From: an uncultured Pseudokineococcus sp.
Lineage (GTDB): Bacteria; Actinomycetota; Actinomycetes; Actinomycetales; Quadrisphaeraceae
Length of the DNA: 64,000 bases
Reading direction: 5' to 3'
Assembly: GCF_947495735.1 (NCBI RefSeq)
Contig: NZ_CANMAA010000002.1
Location: 464,316 to 528,315, forward strand
Below, one piece after another: positions 16,011 through 24,238 of this stretch. How positions within the stretch are numbered: position 1 is the stretch's first letter; the number at the start of each line of letters is the position of its first letter. The notes beneath the pieces were generated by a model. That model saw only the letters and a program-made list of their open reading frames with translations, did not search any database and was not told the DNA's origin. The position numbers and the translations under genes are program-made.

Positions 16011-16646
16011 TCAGCGGCGGGGGGGACCGCCGGCGTCGGGCAGGTCGCCCAGCAGCACGTCGGCCAGGCCCTCCTGGAGCCACGTGAGGAAGTCGTAGAT
16101 GTTCGCCGTCCACGACGCGGGGTCGTCCTCGTCGGCCTCGGCGGCGCGCATCGCCACGAGCGCGGCGTCGTCGTCGGTCTCCAGGCCGAGGCGCTGGGCG
16201 AGGACCAGGCGCAGGTCCGTCAGGGCCGTGAGCCACGCCCGCGCCTCGTCGTCGGTGAGCAGCAGCGGCGCCGGGCGGCGCAGCGTCGCGGCGGCCGTCA
16301 GCAGCGTCGAGCGCTTGCGGTCGGCGAGCCCCTCCTGCGCGAAGCGGCGGAACTCCGCCGCCGCGTCGTCGTCGTCGCTGGCCGTGGGCAGCAGCCGCGC
16401 GAGGGCCGGGTCGTGCGGCGCCTCGACGGGTCCGCCGTCCAGCTGCCGCGCGAGCGCGGCGAGGGTCGCCTCCTCCCCCGTCGCGGCCGGGTCGAGCGGC
16501 GCGTCCTGCCCCGGGGCGTCCGCCGCCCCCGCCGGACCGGCCAGCAGGCGCGCGACGTCCTCGAGCAGGCCGGCGACGAGCTCGGCCTCCTGGGGCTCGA
16601 AGCCGGCGGTGATGCCGCGGCGGGTGCGCCGGAAGCGGCGGGCCAT
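16011..16646 (-). CDS. DUF2017 family protein
   Basis: Conserved actinobacterial protein of 211 residues, function unknown. The opening [20 protein letters not shown] and the closing [21 protein letters not shown] segment are typical of DUF2017, as is its place directly after clpS. The middle is acidic. The genomic partnership suggests a link to ClpS-mediated proteolysis, but there is no direct evidence. There is no signal peptide or membrane segment. Confidence 0.9.
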   Translation of the reverse strand: MARRFRRTRRGITAGFEPQEAELVAGLLEDVARLLAGPAGAADAPGQDAPLDPAATGEEATLAALARQLDGGPVEAPHDPALARLLPTASDDDDAAAEFRRFAQEGLADRKRSTLLTAAATLRRPAPLLLTDDEARAWLTALTDLRLVLAQRLGLETDDDAALVAMRAAEADEDDPASWTANIYDFLTWLQEGLADVLLGDLPDAGGPPRR

Positions 16647-16752
16647 CGGGTCTCCTGGTTCTCGCGGGCGCCGGCCCGCGGTGCGGCCGGGCGCCGTGCC
16701 GCCGAGCTCGCCGGGCGGGCTCGGGGCGGCATCGGGGTCGGGGTCTCGTGCG

Positions 16753-17106
16753 TCAGGTGTCGTGCGAGAACGTCGCCCAGAGCCCGAAGCCGTGCATGGC
16801 CTCGACGTCGCGCTCCATCTCCTCGAGCGAGCCGGTGGAGACGACGGCGCGGCCCTTGCCGTGGACGTCGCTCATGAGCTGCTCCGCCTCGGCGCGCGAG
16901 TAGCCGAAGTAGCTCTGGAAGACGTACGTGACGTAGGACATGAGGTTCACGGGGTCGTTCCACACGATCGTGACCCAGGGCGCGTCGGTCTCCGCGGCCT
17001 CGGCGGGCACGGCCTGCTCCGCCTCCGCGGGAGCTGCCGTGACCTCCCACGTGGAGCCCCGCGGCGTCCCCACCAGCGGCGGGGCCGGCGTCGTCAGCGC
17101 GCTCAC
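16753..17106 (-). CDS. clpS: ATP-dependent Clp protease adaptor ClpS
   Basis: Adaptor of 117 residues that delivers N-degron substrates to the ClpA/C-ClpP machine. The conserved core [20 protein letters not shown], the [12 protein letters not shown] loop and the closing GLWATFSHD strand are present after a variable 45-residue N-terminus. GTG 17106 is chosen over GTG 17115 because TACAGT lies exactly 7 nt before it, and the longer start would overlap that -10 box. The gene is divergent from pncB with only 34 bp between start codons. Confidence 0.94.
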   Translation of the reverse strand: MSALTTPAPPLVGTPRGSTWEVTAAPAEAEQAVPAEAAETDAPWVTIVWNDPVNLMSYVTYVFQSYFGYSRAEAEQLMSDVHGKGRAVVSTGSLEEMERDVEAMHGFGLWATFSHDT

Positions 17107-17140
17107 GGCCCCCACTGTAGGCGGGGGCTACGGTCTGCCG
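17107..17140. promoter_or_regulatory. interlocked divergent leaderless promoters of clpS and pncB
   Basis: Minus-strand TACAGT (17119-17114) lies 7 nt before the clpS GTG. Plus-strand TACGGT (17129-17134) lies 6 nt before the pncB GTG at 17141. Only 9 bp separate the two hexamers, so each -35 region must fall on or beside the other gene's start codon and the two polymerases should exclude each other. Confidence 0.6.
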
Positions 17141-18463
17141 GTGAGCACCGCTGCGCTGCTGACCGACCGCTACGAGCTGACGATGCTGCGGGCCGCGCTC
17201 GCCGACGGCACCGCCGGCCGCCGCTGCGTGTTCGAGGTCTTCGCGCGGCGCCTGCCGCACGGTCGCCGCTACGGGGTGGTCGCCGGCACGGGGCGCCTGC
17301 TCGAGGTGCTGCCCGACCTGCGCTTCGACGACGACGACCTCGCGTGGCTGGAGCGCGAGGGCGTCGTGGACGACCCGACCCTCGAGCACCTGGCGGGGTG
17401 GCGCTTCCGCGGTGACGTCGCCGGCTACCCCGAGGGAGAGGTGTACGTCCCCGGCTCCCCGCTGCTGACCGTGCGCGCCACCTTCGCCGAGGCGGTCGTG
17501 CTGGAGACCCTCGTCCTGTCCGTGCTCAACCACGACAGCGCCGTCGCCGCCGCCGCCTCCCGGATGACCGCCGCCGCCGACGGCCGGCCGTGCCTGGAGA
17601 TGGGCTCGCGCCGCACGCACGAGGAGGCCGCCGTCGCGGCGGCCCGGGCCGCCGCCGTCGCCGGGTTCGCCGGCACCTCCAACCTCGCCGCGGGCCGGCG
17701 CTACGGGATCGCGACCATCGGGACCTCGGCCCACGCCTTCACGCTGCTGCACGACGACGAGGACGCCGCCTTCGCCGCCCAGGTGGCCGCGCTGGGCCCG
17801 TCGACGACCCTGCTCGTCGACACCTACGACGTCGCCGCCGCGGTCGAGCGGGCCGTCGCCCTGGCGGGGACGGAGCTCGGCGCCGTGCGCCTGGACTCCG
17901 GGGACCTCGGCGAGCTGGCGTCCGACGTCCGCCGCCAGCTGGACCGCCTCGGCGCCACCGGCACGCGGATCGTCGTGACGAGCGACCTCGACGAGCACGC
18001 CATCGCGGCGCTCGCCTCGGCCCCGGTGGACCGCTACGGCGTCGGCACCAGCCTGGTGACGGGCAGCGGCCAGCCGACGGCGGGCCTCGTCTACAAGATG
18101 GTCGCGCGCGAGGACTCCTCCGGGCAGATGGTGGGCGTCGCCAAGGCCAGCCAGCACAAGGAGGGCGTCGCGGGGGCCAAGCGGGCCTGGCGCGAGCTGT
18201 CCTCCGGGGTGGCGAGCGCGGAGGTCCTCGTCGTCGAGGGGGCCGACGGCGGGGGCGGCAGCCCCGTGCCGGACGCGCGCCCCCTGCAGGTGGCGCTGCT
18301 GGAGGGCGGCCGCGTCGTCGCCGAGGGCGCCACGGGCGCCGCTGGCGTGCGGGCCGCGGCGGACCGGCACGCGGAGTCGCGCGCCGAGCTGCCCGCCACG
18401 GCGCGCCGGCTCCAGCGCGGCGAGCCGTGCCTGCCGACCCGGGTCGTCAGCGCCCGCGACTGA
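17141..18463 (+). CDS. pncB: nicotinate phosphoribosyltransferase
   Basis: Preiss-Handler enzyme of 440 residues joining nicotinate to PRPP to form nicotinate mononucleotide for NAD. Motifs include LLTDRYELTMLRAAL at the start, CVFEVFARRLPHGRRYGVVAG, the ALEMGSRRTHEEAA-type loop, FAGTSNLAAG, and LVDTYDV followed by VRLDSGDLGELA near the active site. The GTG at 17141 is 6 nt downstream of TACGGT. The nicotinamidase gene follows on the same strand, so nicotinamide can pass through nicotinate to NAD. Confidence 0.95.
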   Translation: MSTAALLTDRYELTMLRAALADGTAGRRCVFEVFARRLPHGRRYGVVAGTGRLLEVLPDLRFDDDDLAWLEREGVVDDPTLEHLAGWRFRGDVAGYPEGEVYVPGSPLLTVRATFAEAVVLETLVLSVLNHDSAVAAAASRMTAAADGRPCLEMGSRRTHEEAAVAAARAAAVAGFAGTSNLAAGRRYGIATIGTSAHAFTLLHDDEDAAFAAQVAALGPSTTLLVDTYDVAAAVERAVALAGTELGAVRLDSGDLGELASDVRRQLDRLGATGTRIVVTSDLDEHAIAALASAPVDRYGVGTSLVTGSGQPTAGLVYKMVAREDSSGQMVGVAKASQHKEGVAGAKRAWRELSSGVASAEVLVVEGADGGGGSPVPDARPLQVALLEGGRVVAEGATGAAGVRAAADRHAESRAELPATARRLQRGEPCLPTRVVSARD

Positions 18464-18534
18464 CCGGGCCGCCGCCGCTGGACGGCCGCCCGAGCCCGGG
18501 CGAGGCTGGGGACCCGCACGACGGAGGAGGACGC

Positions 18535-19191
18535 GTGGACGCCCAGCAGGACGCAGGACCGGGACGGCCGACGGCCGCCCAGGAGCAGGGCACGGCACCG
18601 GACCGGGCCGACGGCGCGCCACCGAGCGCCCACGCGCGGGCGCTCGTCGTCGTGGACGTGCAGGTGGACTTCTGCGAGGGCGGCTCGCTGGCCGTCGAGG
18701 GCGGTGCGGCGGTGGCCGCGGGCATCACCCGGCACGTCGGCGAGCGCGCCGACGACTACGCCGCCGTCGTCGCCACGCAGGACTGGCACGTCGACCCGGG
18801 CGAGCACTTCAGCGACGACCCCGACTTCGCCACGAGCTGGCCGGTGCACTGCGTGGCCGGGAGCCCCGGGGCGCGGGCGCAGCCCGCCTTCGACCTGTCG
18901 CTGGCCGAGGAGGTCTTCCGCAAGGGCCAGTACTCGCACGGCTACTCCGGCTTCGAGGGCGGAGCCGAGGACGGCACCGGCCTCGCGGAGTGGCTGCGCC
19001 GCAAGGCGGTCACCGACCTGGACGTCGTCGGCATCGCCACCGACCACTGCGTGCGCGCCACCGCCCTCGACGCCGCCGCCGAGGGCTTCCGCGTCCGGGT
19101 GCTCCTGCCCCTCGTCGCGGGGACCAGCCCCGCGAGCACGGAGGCGGCGCTGGAGCAGATGCGCGCGGCGGGCGTCGAGCTCGTCGGCTGA
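18535..19191 (+). CDS. pncA: nicotinamidase (isochorismatase-fold)
   Basis: Amidohydrolase of 218 residues converting nicotinamide to nicotinate and ammonia. The catalytic triad is visible: Asp41 in VVVDVQVDFCEGG, a lysine in VFRKGQYSHGYSGFEG, and the nucleophilic cysteine in GIATDHCVRATALDA. The metal-binding DWHVDPGEHF motif is also there. About 33 poorly conserved residues precede the domain. GTG 18535 has GGAGGAGG upstream. It follows pncB by 71 bp and probably acts just before it in NAD salvage; it would also be the activator of pyrazinamide if that drug were present. Confidence 0.94.
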   Translation: MDAQQDAGPGRPTAAQEQGTAPDRADGAPPSAHARALVVVDVQVDFCEGGSLAVEGGAAVAAGITRHVGERADDYAAVVATQDWHVDPGEHFSDDPDFATSWPVHCVAGSPGARAQPAFDLSLAEEVFRKGQYSHGYSGFEGGAEDGTGLAEWLRRKAVTDLDVVGIATDHCVRATALDAAAEGFRVRVLLPLVAGTSPASTEAALEQMRAAGVELVG

Positions 19192-19508
19192 CGGCGTCCG
19201 GGCACCGCGACGGCCTCCGAGGACATGGCGCTCGCGACGACCGTCGCGGGCTCGCCCGGCTCCGGGAGCCTGGCGCCGTCTCGGTGGGTCGCTGCCGTCG
19301 GCTCGCCCGGGTCTCGCAGCGGTCGAGCCGGTCCACCGGCACCGGGAGAGCGGACGAGATGACCGTCCCGACGCTCCCGCCGAGGGCCGCCCAGGGGTCC
19401 GACGGCGACCTCTCCACCACCCTGGCGGCCGACGAGCGGGTGACCCGCTTCGGCGACGGCCGGCCGTGGGCCCGCGCGAGGTGACCGAGCGCCAGGGCCG
19501 CGGTGCGG
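19192..19508. other. 317-bp stretch, no convincing gene
   Basis: It lies between the convergent pncA and the response regulator. A 41-codon frame (19359-19484, plus strand, GGGAGAG upstream) ending RFGDGRPWARAR is the only candidate. It has no recognisable homology and could be a gene remnant. No strong hairpin is seen. Confidence 0.4.
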
Positions 19509-20132
19509 TCAGATCCAGCCCAGCCGGCGGGCCCTGGTGCAGGCGTCGTGCCGGTTCGCGGCCCCCAGCTTCGCCGCGGCGCTGGAGGGGTAGTTGCGGA
19601 CGGTGCCCGGGGACAGCGCGGCCCGCTCGGCGATCTCCGCGACCGGTGCGCCGTCGGCCGCCAGGTCGAGCACGTCGGCCTCTCGGGGGGTGAGGGGGCT
19701 GTCGCCGGCGCTGATGGCCTCGGCCGCCAGCTCCGGGTCGACGTAGCGGCCGCCCGCGTGCACCGTGCGGACGACGTGGGCGAGCGTGGCCGACGAGGTC
19801 GTCTTGGGGAGGAACCCGCGCACGCCCGCCGCCAGCGCCCGCTTGAGGTGCCCGGGACGGCCGTGGCTGGTGACGATGACCGAGCCGCAGCCGGGCAGCG
19901 CCTCCAGCAGCCGCTCGGCGACGGTGATGCCGTCGAGGCCGGGCATCTGCAGGTCCAGGACCGCGACGTCGACGCCCTCCTTGACCGCGCGCGCCAGCGC
20001 CTCGGGGCCCGAGGCCGCCTCGGCGACCACGTCCAGGTCCTCCTCCAGGTCGAGCATCTGCGCGAGCGCCGAGCGGATCAGGTTCTCGTCGTCGGCGAGC
20101 AGGACGCGGACGGGGGGCGTCGCCCCGCTCAT
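19509..20132 (-). CDS. LuxR/NarL-family response regulator
   Basis: Regulator of 207 residues. The receiver has LLADDENLIR, the phosphoacceptor aspartate in VAVLDLQMPGLDG and the conserved lysine in GFLPKTTS. The DNA-binding helix-turn-helix is LTPREADVLDLAADG to GTVRN. In place of the usual leucine after GTVRNY there is a proline (NYPSSAAAKLGAANRHDA), at the start of the recognition helix's neighbour. The start overlaps the kinase stop (ATGA). It most resembles DesR/LiaR-type regulators that respond to membrane or envelope state. Confidence 0.93.
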   Translation of the reverse strand: MSGATPPVRVLLADDENLIRSALAQMLDLEEDLDVVAEAASGPEALARAVKEGVDVAVLDLQMPGLDGITVAERLLEALPGCGSVIVTSHGRPGHLKRALAAGVRGFLPKTTSSATLAHVVRTVHAGGRYVDPELAAEAISAGDSPLTPREADVLDLAADGAPVAEIAERAALSPGTVRNYPSSAAAKLGAANRHDACTRARRLGWI

Positions 20133-21307
20133 CCGCTCACCGCCGCCCGCCTGCCCAGGTCGGCCCGCAGCACGAAGGCGTCGCCGTCGCGGTCCGCCGT
20201 GACGTCGCCGCCCAGCGGCGCGAGCCGCTCCCGCAGCCCGACCAGGCCGTTCCCCCCGCCCGCCCCGGAGCGCGGTTCGGGGCCGTCGCCGCCGGGCTCG
20301 GCGAGCACGCCGTCGTTGAGGACCACCACCGCGCCACCGTCCCACGTCACGACGACCCGTCCGGCGCGGGAGTGCCGGAGCACGTTGGTCACCGCCTCGC
20401 GCACGACCCACGCGGCCGGCTCCCTGCGCTCCGGCGGGACGTCGTCCACGTCGACCTCCACGACCAGCTCGATGCCGGCCGAGCTCAGCAGCGACGCGGC
20501 GCCGTCCAGCTCCGTCGCCAGGTCGCTGGCCCGGTAGCCCCGCGCCAGCTCCCGCACCTCCTTGAGCGTCGCGTGGGCGACGCCGCGGACCTCGAGCATG
20601 CTCTCCGCCGCCCGCGCGTCGCCGCGCGCGGCCAGCGTGGACGCGAGCTCGGACTGGACGGCGATCGTCGCCAGCCGCCGGCCCATCACGTCGTGGACGT
20701 CCCGGGAGAAGCGCAGCCGCTCCTCGGCCACGGCGAGGGCGGCGCGGGTGCCACGGGCCCGGTCGAGCTGGCGGACGACGTCCTTGAGCCACAGCGAGAC
20801 GCGGATCGTGAAGAGGACGAACACCCCGCCCAGCACGCAGATCGCGACGAGCGACGGCCGGCCGCTGGTCGCGGGCACGGCGGCGCTGGCCAGCACGACG
20901 GCCACGGCCCACGGGCGGGCCCGGAGCGCGGACAGCGACCACACGAGCGGGAACCACACCAGCAGGGCGGCGCCGAGCCGCAGCCCGTAGGGCAGGAGCA
21001 GCACCCCGGCCGTGGCCAGGCCCGAGCCGACCAGCAGGGGCAGCAGCTGCGGCCACGGCGTCGGCCCGTCGGCCGGGTGCAGCCGCAGGCCGGCCCGCAG
21101 GGCGGTCGTCGCCGCCAGCCCCAGCAGCACCACCGCCGCGACCAGCAGGACGGCGACCTCCTGCTCCGGCCGCTCCTGGCGGAGCAGCTGCGTCAGGAAC
21201 ACCACCGGCATGAACCAGAGCAGCACGTGCAGCGACTGGTCGGTGTAGAGCTCGACCCACTCGACCTGCGTGCGCGGGCGGCGTGCGGCGCGTCCGCCTC
21301 GGGTCAT
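20129..21307 (-). CDS. sensor histidine kinase, DesK-like (HisKA_3)
   Basis: Membrane sensor of 392 residues. About six hydrophobic helices occupy residues 25-180. The HisKA_3 box RFSRDVHDVMGRRLATIAVQ follows with the phosphorylated histidine. The ATP domain has the N-box AWVVREAVTNVLRHSRAGR and a GNGLVGLRERLAPLGG glycine motif. There is no large extracellular domain, as in DesK/LiaS-type kinases that sense the membrane itself. The start overlaps the permease stop and its own stop overlaps the regulator start, so the operon is translationally coupled. Confidence 0.94.
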   Translation of the reverse strand: MTRGGRAARRPRTQVEWVELYTDQSLHVLLWFMPVVFLTQLLRQERPEQEVAVLLVAAVVLLGLAATTALRAGLRLHPADGPTPWPQLLPLLVGSGLATAGVLLLPYGLRLGAALLVWFPLVWSLSALRARPWAVAVVLASAAVPATSGRPSLVAICVLGGVFVLFTIRVSLWLKDVVRQLDRARGTRAALAVAEERLRFSRDVHDVMGRRLATIAVQSELASTLAARGDARAAESMLEVRGVAHATLKEVRELARGYRASDLATELDGAASLLSSAGIELVVEVDVDDVPPERREPAAWVVREAVTNVLRHSRAGRVVVTWDGGAVVVLNDGVLAEPGGDGPEPRSGAGGGNGLVGLRERLAPLGGDVTADRDGDAFVLRADLGRRAAVSG

Positions 21308-22074
21308 GCCCGAGGTTCCCACCGCATCGAGCGCTGGGCCAGCAGCAGGGCCAGGGCCGTCCAGGCGAGCAGGACGAGCAGCGGCTGCAGGGCCTGCGCC
21401 CAGGTGCCGTCCGCCCCACCGCCGAGCCAGGCGAGCTGGACGAGGGTGTCCAGGGCCCCGCCGGGCGTGCGCTGCAGGACCTCGGCGACGCCCTCGGGGA
21501 CGAGGGCGACGACCGAGCCGGCGACGGCGAGCAGGAGGACCGGGGCGCTGGTCAGCTGGGCGGCCTCGGCGTTGCGGGTCCAGGACGCCGTCCACAGCGC
21601 GAACGCCACGAACATCACGCAGGCCGTCACCACCATGAGCGCGTACAGCGCCAGGTCCGCCGGCCACGGCATCCCGAGGGCGACGGCGACCGGGACGACG
21701 ACCGCGGCGACCAGGACGGCCACCACCACCCCCGGCAGGGCGAGGGCGAGGACGAGCTCGGCGTCGGTGGTCTCGCCGGTGCGCAGCCGCTTGAGGACGA
21801 GCTCGTCGCGCCGGGTCACGACCACCGAGAGCAGGTTGTAGAAGACGGGGAACAGGTAGGCGAACAGCAGGGCGAGCGAGACGGTCGAGGCACCGGCGGC
21901 GGGCTCGTCCGCGGTGACGGCGAGCATCACCAGCGGCGCCAGCGGGAGGAGCACGCCGTCGACGAGGGTCAGCCGGTTGCGGACCAGCAGCCGGGCGTTG
22001 GCCGCGGCCAGGCCGCCGACCCGTCGGGCGTCGGGGACGGACGCCCGGGGGGTGGTGCGGGTGGTGGTGCTCAT
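21304..22074 (-). CDS. ABC-2 type transporter permease
   Basis: Membrane protein of 256 residues with about six helices and the ABC-2 permease look (LLVRNRLTLVDGVLLPLAPLVML, FPVFYNLLSVVVTRRDELVLKRLRTG, then four hydrophobic segments). It pairs with the ATPase upstream. ATG 22074 is chosen because GGAGG lies 9 nt before it. An in-frame ATG at 22128 overlaps the ATPase stop and would add 18 residues; translational coupling makes that the alternative. The transported substrate is not known; drugs, lipids or antimicrobial peptides are typical for such operons. Confidence 0.9.
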   Translation of the reverse strand: MSTTTRTTPRASVPDARRVGGLAAANARLLVRNRLTLVDGVLLPLAPLVMLAVTADEPAAGASTVSLALLFAYLFPVFYNLLSVVVTRRDELVLKRLRTGETTDAELVLALALPGVVVAVLVAAVVVPVAVALGMPWPADLALYALMVVTACVMFVAFALWTASWTRNAEAAQLTSAPVLLLAVAGSVVALVPEGVAEVLQRTPGGALDTLVQLAWLGGGADGTWAQALQPLLVLLAWTALALLLAQRSMRWEPRA

Positions 22075-22124
22075 GTCGGGGTGCCTCCGTCGGGCGTCGG
22101 GACCGGGCTGCTGGGTGGGGGCGC

Positions 22125-23111
22125 TCATGCCGGGGCGCTGCCGTCGGCGATCGCGAGGAAGACCTGCTCCAGGCTCGCGGTGCGCGCGTCCAGGCCCTCG
22201 AGGTGGACGTCGTGCTCGCGGCACCAGGTGAGCAGGTCGGTCAGGACGGGCTGCAGGTCCGGTGTGCGCAGCGAGGTGGTGCCGGCCTCCGCGCCGACCT
22301 CGACGTCGCGCGCCGGCAGCCGCAGGTCGGCTGCGAGCCGGTCGCCGAGCGCGGGGTCGAGGCTGCGGAAGGAGATGGTCGAGCGGTGGCCGGCCGCGAT
22401 CTCGGCGGGCGTACCGGAGCGGACGAGCAGACCCGCGTGCATGACCTCGAGCCGGTCGGCGAGGGCCTCGGCCTCCTCCAGGTAGTGCGTGGTGAGCAGC
22501 ACGGTGCAGCCGTCCTCCCGCAGCCGGCGCACCAGGCGCCACACCTCGCGCCGGCTCTCGGGGTCCAGCCCCGTGGTCGGCTCGTCGAGCATGACGAGCT
22601 CCGGGTGGCCGAGCAGGGTGCACGCCAGGTCGAGGCGGCGGACCTCGCCGCCGGACAGCGAGCGCACCCGGGTCGCGGCGCGCCCCGTCAGGTCGAGCAT
22701 CTCGAGCGCCTCGGCGACCGGACGTGCGCCGGTCACCGTCGCCGCCCACATCCGCAGCGTCTCCTCGACGGTCAGGTCGCCGGAGAAGCCGCTGGTCTGC
22801 AGCAGCACCCCGATCCGGCGCCGGACCCGCGCCCGGTCGCCGACGGGGTCCAGGCCGAGGACCTCCACCGTGCCGCCGTCGGGGCGGTTGATGCCCTCGA
22901 GGACCTCCAGCGTCGACGTCTTGCCCGCGCCGTTGGTGCCCAGCAGGGCGGTGATGCTGCCGCGCGCGACGTCGAGGTCGATGCCGCGGACGGCGTCGAA
23001 CGCGTCGGCGCCCCTGCCGTAGGTGCGGCGCAGACCGCGCACCCGGACGGCCGGGGTCTCCTGCGACGCGGAGGGCTGCCGGGAGGGGACGTGCTGGGCG
23101 GTGGTGGGCAT
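22125..23111 (-). CDS. ABC transporter ATP-binding protein
   Basis: ATPase of 328 residues for the adjacent permease. The Walker A motif is LLGTNGAGKTSTLEV, the signature is VRSLSGGEVRRLDLA, Walker B is LVMLDEPTTGLDPE and the switch histidine is in LLTTHYLEEAE. A C-terminal extension of about 80 residues is of the DrrA/YhaQ kind. It is first in the operon ATPase-permease-kinase-regulator. A 14-bp dyad (23191-23204) lies 80 bp upstream and is a candidate site for the operon's own response regulator. Confidence 0.95.
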   Translation of the reverse strand: MPTTAQHVPSRQPSASQETPAVRVRGLRRTYGRGADAFDAVRGIDLDVARGSITALLGTNGAGKTSTLEVLEGINRPDGGTVEVLGLDPVGDRARVRRRIGVLLQTSGFSGDLTVEETLRMWAATVTGARPVAEALEMLDLTGRAATRVRSLSGGEVRRLDLACTLLGHPELVMLDEPTTGLDPESRREVWRLVRRLREDGCTVLLTTHYLEEAEALADRLEVMHAGLLVRSGTPAEIAAGHRSTISFRSLDPALGDRLAADLRLPARDVEVGAEAGTTSLRTPDLQPVLTDLLTWCREHDVHLEGLDARTASLEQVFLAIADGSAPA

Positions 23112-23190
23112 GGCTCAACCCTGCGGCCTGCTCGGGGCCGCGGGCGGTGCGCGGCGTCACCGGTCGAGGTGCGTCTCGCACGGGCGACCC

Positions 23191-23204
23191 GTGACATCTG
23201 TCAC
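23191..23204. promoter_or_regulatory. 14-bp dyad upstream of the ABC/two-component operon
   Basis: GTGACA-TC-TGTCAC is a perfect inverted repeat with a 2-nt spacer, 80 bp before the ATPase start. NarL/LuxR-type regulators usually bind short inverted repeats like this near their own operons. Confidence 0.5.
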
Positions 23205-23297
23205 CGCTGCAGCTCACCTCCGGTCGTCCACCCCTGGTGCGTCGCCCGAGCGCCGAGGGTGCGCGGCCCCTCGTCGAGCAGCCCCTCCCCCGTCCGG

Positions 23298-23765
23298 TCA
23301 GCCTCGGAGCAGTCCGGCGTCCCGGGCGAGGACGGCGAGCTGGACGCGGCCCTCGAGGTCCACGCGGGTCAGGAGGCGCGAGACGTGCGCCTGGACGGTG
23401 GCCGGTGACAGGTGCAGCGCACCGCCGATCTCGGCGTTGGACAGCCCCCGCCCGACGCCGGCGACGACGGACCGCTCCCGGTCGCTGAGGCCCTCCACGA
23501 GAGCGCGGGCGCGGTCGTCACCGGTGTCCTGCGTCGCGCGGGCGATGAGCAGGCGGGCCACGGACGGCGACAGCGCGGGGCGCCGGCCGCTGCGGTGCGG
23601 ACGGCCTTGACGATCTGGGCGGGCGGGATGTCCTCGAGCAGGAACCCGTCGGCCCCGGCGCGCAGGCTCGCAGGACGTGCTCGTCGGCGTCGAAGGCGGT
23701 CAGCAGGACGACCGCGGGGCGCGGCTGCCCCTGAGGGCGCTGGGCGAGGACCTGCTCGGTGGCCC
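23298..23765 (-). pseudogene. LuxR-type response regulator, 5'-truncated and frameshifted
   Basis: The C-terminal helix-turn-helix is intact from about 23561 down (GLSDRERSVVAGVGRGLSNA, then LSPATVQAHVSRLLTRVDL). The receiver is spread over two other frames: VVLLTAFDADEHVLRA in one and AGADGFLLEDIPPAQIVKAV in the next. One base is missing near 23670 and another near 23580; restoring each joins the frames smoothly. The first half of the receiver, including the acidic pocket and phosphoacceptor aspartate, is absent beyond about 23765. The truncation shows decay; the two single-base gaps could instead be sequencing errors. Confidence 0.8.
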
Positions 23766-23846
23766 GCGCCTGAGACGCACGACCACCCACCTCGCCCCAG
23801 ACGAGCGGCGCGTGGTCGCGGTGCCGGGTGGCCAGGCTCCTCGCTC

Positions 23847-24235
23847 GTGCACGCCGGAGCCCTCGAGGCAGAGCAGGACGCCGTCGCCGCGGTGGCCGAC
23901 CCGGACCTGCCGGTGCCCCCGTGGCAGCCCTGGACCGTCGACGCGCTGGTGGCGCGCACCGCGGGCGTCCACCGGTGGGCGGCAGCTGTCACCGCCCTCC
24001 CTCCTGCTGCAGGCCTGCTCGACGACGGCCCCTACGAGCAGGCCGCCCGCGCCGACGACGACGTGCGGGCCGCGGCAGCCCTCCGTCGCGCCCTGGCGGA
24101 CCCGGCGAGGCCGTGCCCGACCCTCGTGGGACCGGGCGTCACCGCCTGGTGGGCGCGGCGCCAGCTGCACGAGGTGCTCATCCACCACCACGACCTCGCA
24201 CAGGCGCTGGGCCGGGCCCGGCGCACTACCTTCTC
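23847..24235 (+). pseudogene. DinB/maleylpyruvate isomerase-like (MDMPI) N-terminal fragment
   Basis: In one frame the translation runs EAEQDAVAAVADPDLPVPPW, QPWTVDALVARTAGVHRWAAA, then after a gap WWARRQLHEVLIHHHDLAQAL. This is the layout of the mycothiol-dependent maleylpyruvate isomerase/DinB family, including the GVHRWAAAV and RRQ.HE......D metal-site region. It has no credible 5' end, loses its C-terminal domain, and its frame runs on without a stop into the unrelated next gene. I read it as a remnant; a functional fusion is unlikely. Confidence 0.55.
24227..24232 (+). promoter_or_regulatory. leaderless -10 element of the squalene-cyclase-like gene
   Basis: TACCTT, 6 nt, then the ATG at 24239. 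It lies inside the DinB-like remnant. Confidence 0.5.
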
Positions 24236-24238
24236 GTC

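Noticed and set aside
19359..19484. 41-codon frame with a GGGAGAG upstream
   Set aside because: Too short and without homology. It could be a remnant, so it is mentioned under the intergenic entry but not called as a gene.
22074..22128. ATG 22128 as the permease start
   Set aside because: It overlaps the ATPase stop, which favours coupling, but has no ribosome binding site, whereas ATG 22074 has GGAGG. Kept as the alternative.
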